This document shows positions 5,355 through 6,898 of a stretch of 6,898 nucleotides of DNA, in pieces. Origin of the DNA: JAFGCY01 sp964609245. GTDB lineage: Bacteria; 4484-113; JAFGCY01. The stretch's first letter is position 1. Every line of letters starts with the position of its first letter. Both the position numbers and the translations under genes were made by a program. The stretch covers positions 1 to 6,898 of the forward strand of contig CAZSSB010000081.1 of NCBI GenBank assembly GCA_964609245.1. Reading direction: 5' to 3'. The notes below the pieces were generated by a model, which did no database searches, was not told where the DNA came from, and saw nothing but the letters and a program-made list of their open reading frames with translations.

Positions 5355-6872
5355 TCACGTCCAGGTCACCTCCCGGCGGGGCTGGGGGTGGCGGCGGCGG
5401 GTCAGCAGCACGCGCCAGGCCAGCCACAGCAGCAGCGCCACGAACAGCACTGTCAGCGCCGCGTAGCCCCAGAAGAAGGCGCGCTCGGATGCGGTCAGCA
5501 TGCTCAGCGCCTCGCGCGTGGTCACCAGCTGGTACTCATTGTGCAGCCTGTCCCAGATGCGGTTGGCGTTGAACCACGGATGGCGGTTGACCACCCCCAT
5601 CGCGGTGATGCCCAGCGCCACCACGCTGGCGGGCAGCAGGAACTTCCAGCTGAAGAACATGATCTGGTCGATGCGGATCCGCGGCATGGTGGCCCGCGCC
5701 CAGATGAAGAAGTAGACCAGCGCGTAGGTCTTGATGAGGAACCAGAACAGGCTGGTCAGCCACAGCCCGTCGGGCCCGAGGAACATCGGCCCCTTCCAGC
5801 CGCCGAGGAAGCAGACCGTCATGATCGCGCTGACCAGGAACACGTTGGCGTACTCCGCGATGTAGAACAGTGAGAAGCGCAGCCCGGAGTACTCCACCAG
5901 ATAGCCGCCCAACAGCTCGTTCTGCGCCTCGGGCAGATCGAAGGGCGGGCGGTTGGTCTCGGCGAGACTGACCACCAGATAGATGATGAAGGCGGGCAGC
6001 AGGGGCAAAAGCGCCCAGGTCATCGTCTGGCGCTGGACGATCTCCACGAGGTTCAGGCTGCCGGCGAACAGCGCCACGCACAGCAGGCTCATCAGCATCG
6101 GCACCTCGTAGGTCAGCAGCATCGCCGCCTCGCGCATCGCCCCCGCCAGCGCGTACTTGTTGTTGCTGGCATAGCCGCTCATGATGATCGCCACCAGGAA
6201 CAGCGCGAAGTCCGCGATGATCAGCAGCAGGCCGACGTTCAAGTCCTGCACTACGTAGTAGACGTGGTGGCCGTTGATGATCGCCACGCCGAAGGGGATT
6301 ACGATCCAGCTCAGCAGCGCCGGCAGGTAGACCAGCACCGGCGCCAGCGTAAACAGGAAGCGGTCCGCGTTGAGCGGGACCACGTCCTCCTTGACGAAGA
6401 TCTTCAGCGTGTCGGCCAGGCCCTGCCGCCAGTAGTAGCCGAAGCAGTAGACCAGGTAGATGGCGAAAGCCAGGAAGGTGCAGCCGGCGGTGATGTAGCC
6501 CAGGACGCCGCCGGGCCAGGCCAGTGGCGTCCAGTACTCGATGCCGTACAGCACGGCCGGGATGGCCAGCAGGATCACGATCGGCAGCACCACGCGGCGC
6601 ACTGCGGCCGGGCTGATATCGCCCAGCATACTCGGCCCGCGGCGGCTCTGCATCCGGCCCAGCACGCGGCGCTCCCAGACCTGGATACCGATGGTCAGCA
6701 GCAGCTCCAAAAGGAAGATGAAGATCAGCGCGGTGACCAGCATGATGGCGTTGGCCGCCCAGGGGTGAAAGCGCCAGCCCGGCACCGGCTCCGTGTTGAG
6801 CCAGACCCGGAGCGCCTCCCAGATGGTCTGGGCCTCCTGGTAGGAGTACGCCTGCTGCAGCGCCAGGATCAC
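5355..6872 (-). CDS. nuoH: NADH-quinone oxidoreductase subunit H, enlarged by extra helices
   Basis: NuoH forms the quinone-binding tunnel and the first part of the proton path at the heel of complex I. Family marks: ERRVLGRMQSRRGP (67-80), LKIFVKEDVVP (156-166), SNNKYALAGAMREAA (236-250), LTYEVP (253-258), ETNRPPFDLPEAQNELLGGY (305-324) and EYSG (327-330). At 505 aa it is well above the usual 325-440. About 65 residues with two predicted helices (94-112, 122-146) are inserted at about 84-150, between RRGPSMLG and the amphipathic LADTLKIF segment, which are normally close together. About 75 extra residues at the C-terminus carry another helix (466-489). In the acidic quinone-site loop the usual PEAE reads PEAQ, so one conserved Glu is Gln317 (equivalent to E. 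coli Glu218, numbering from memory). The start is GTG, overlapping the nuoD stop by 4 bases (GTGA), with GGAGG 7 nt upstream. Confidence 0.95.
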   Translation of the reverse strand: MILALQQAYSYQEAQTIWEALRVWLNTEPVPGWRFHPWAANAIMLVTALIFIFLLELLLTIGIQVWERRVLGRMQSRRGPSMLGDISPAAVRRVVLPIVILLAIPAVLYGIEYWTPLAWPGGVLGYITAGCTFLAFAIYLVYCFGYYWRQGLADTLKIFVKEDVVPLNADRFLFTLAPVLVYLPALLSWIVIPFGVAIINGHHVYYVVQDLNVGLLLIIADFALFLVAIIMSGYASNNKYALAGAMREAAMLLTYEVPMLMSLLCVALFAGSLNLVEIVQRQTMTWALLPLLPAFIIYLVVSLAETNRPPFDLPEAQNELLGGYLVEYSGLRFSLFYIAEYANVFLVSAIMTVCFLGGWKGPMFLGPDGLWLTSLFWFLIKTYALVYFFIWARATMPRIRIDQIMFFSWKFLLPASVVALGITAMGVVNRHPWFNANRIWDRLHNEYQLVTTREALSMLTASERAFFWGYAALTVLFVALLLWLAWRVLLTRRRHPQPRREVTWT

Positions 6873-6898
6873 CGGTCCACCTCCCCGACCATGATGTC
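6869..6898 (-). CDS. nuoD: C-terminal end of NADH-quinone oxidoreductase subunit D (partial)
   Basis: Only nine residues and the stop are in the window: DIMVGEVDR followed by TGA. This matches the conserved end of NuoD, the 49-kDa quinone-site subunit, which typically closes with DIV.GEVDR. The TGA overlaps the GTG start of nuoH (GTGA). The assignment rests on this short motif plus the position directly before nuoH. A nuoCD fusion would end the same way and cannot be excluded. Confidence 0.72.
   Translation of the reverse strand, partial: DIMVGEVDR
6880..6884 (-). promoter_or_regulatory. Ribosome binding site of nuoH
   Basis: GGAGG on the minus strand, 7 nt before the GTG start at 6872 and inside the last codons of nuoD. 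It supports the GTG start and coupling to nuoD. Confidence 0.65.

Noticed and set aside
5050..5427. A 125-aa minus-strand frame covering the nuoH end and the spacer.
   Set aside because: It translates the palindromic repeats and the end of nuoH out of frame; it has no domain or supported start and is better explained as a by-product of GC-rich repeats.

Overview
The window is a high-GC bacterial stretch (roughly two thirds G+C by eye), with every real gene on the minus strand. It covers the middle of a respiratory complex I (NADH:quinone oxidoreductase, nuo) operon. Reading in the direction of transcription, from high to low coordinates, the order is: the last codons of nuoD, nuoH, a repeat-filled spacer of about 300 bp, an unrecognised membrane protein of 166 aa, a 329-aa membrane protein with a NuoI-like C-terminus, nuoJ, nuoK, a run of 100 N, nuoL, and the first codons of what is probably nuoM. 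The N run and the flanking palindromic repeats suggest a scaffolded draft or metagenome assembly. The phylum cannot be fixed from the sequence alone. The repeat style (short palindromes ending in CCCCTAC, and ACTGACCACTG direct repeats) is one I associate with large-genome environmental bacteria.

Layout: nuoD runs directly into nuoH through a GTGA overlap, so nuoE, nuoF and nuoG are not between them. That is the gene order of 11-subunit, NADH-module-free complex I types (nuoABCDHIJKLMN). After nuoH the expected next gene is nuoI, the ferredoxin-like subunit carrying two 4Fe-4S clusters. In its place are two membrane-protein genes. The second (4553..3564) ends in about 120 residues that retain recognisable NuoI sequence around the cluster-binding segments (DYPRER, FRG..RLN, FIDLGR). 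Yet the whole 329-aa protein contains no cysteine, so all eight cluster ligands are gone, and the domain is fused to a four-helix membrane domain. The gene is open and is coupled to its neighbours by one-base stop/start overlaps, so it does not look like a decaying pseudogene.

The membrane subunits are enlarged but keep key proton-pumping residues. NuoH has an insertion of about 65 aa with two predicted helices plus an extra C-terminal helix. NuoJ has two extra N-terminal helices, and NuoK has an N-terminal extension of about 50 aa. NuoL looks complete and conventional, with its Glu/Lys/His/Asp pumping residues and its C-terminal lateral helix. Together the genes describe the membrane arm of a complex I whose heel region (H, I, J, K) has been remodelled: extra helices were added and the Fe-S relay through NuoI was lost. 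How electrons would then reach the quinone site, or whether they do, is the main open question.

Two non-coding stretches, nuoH to the 166-aa gene and nuoK to nuoL, are filled with short palindromes of one family. The second adjoins the assembly gap.
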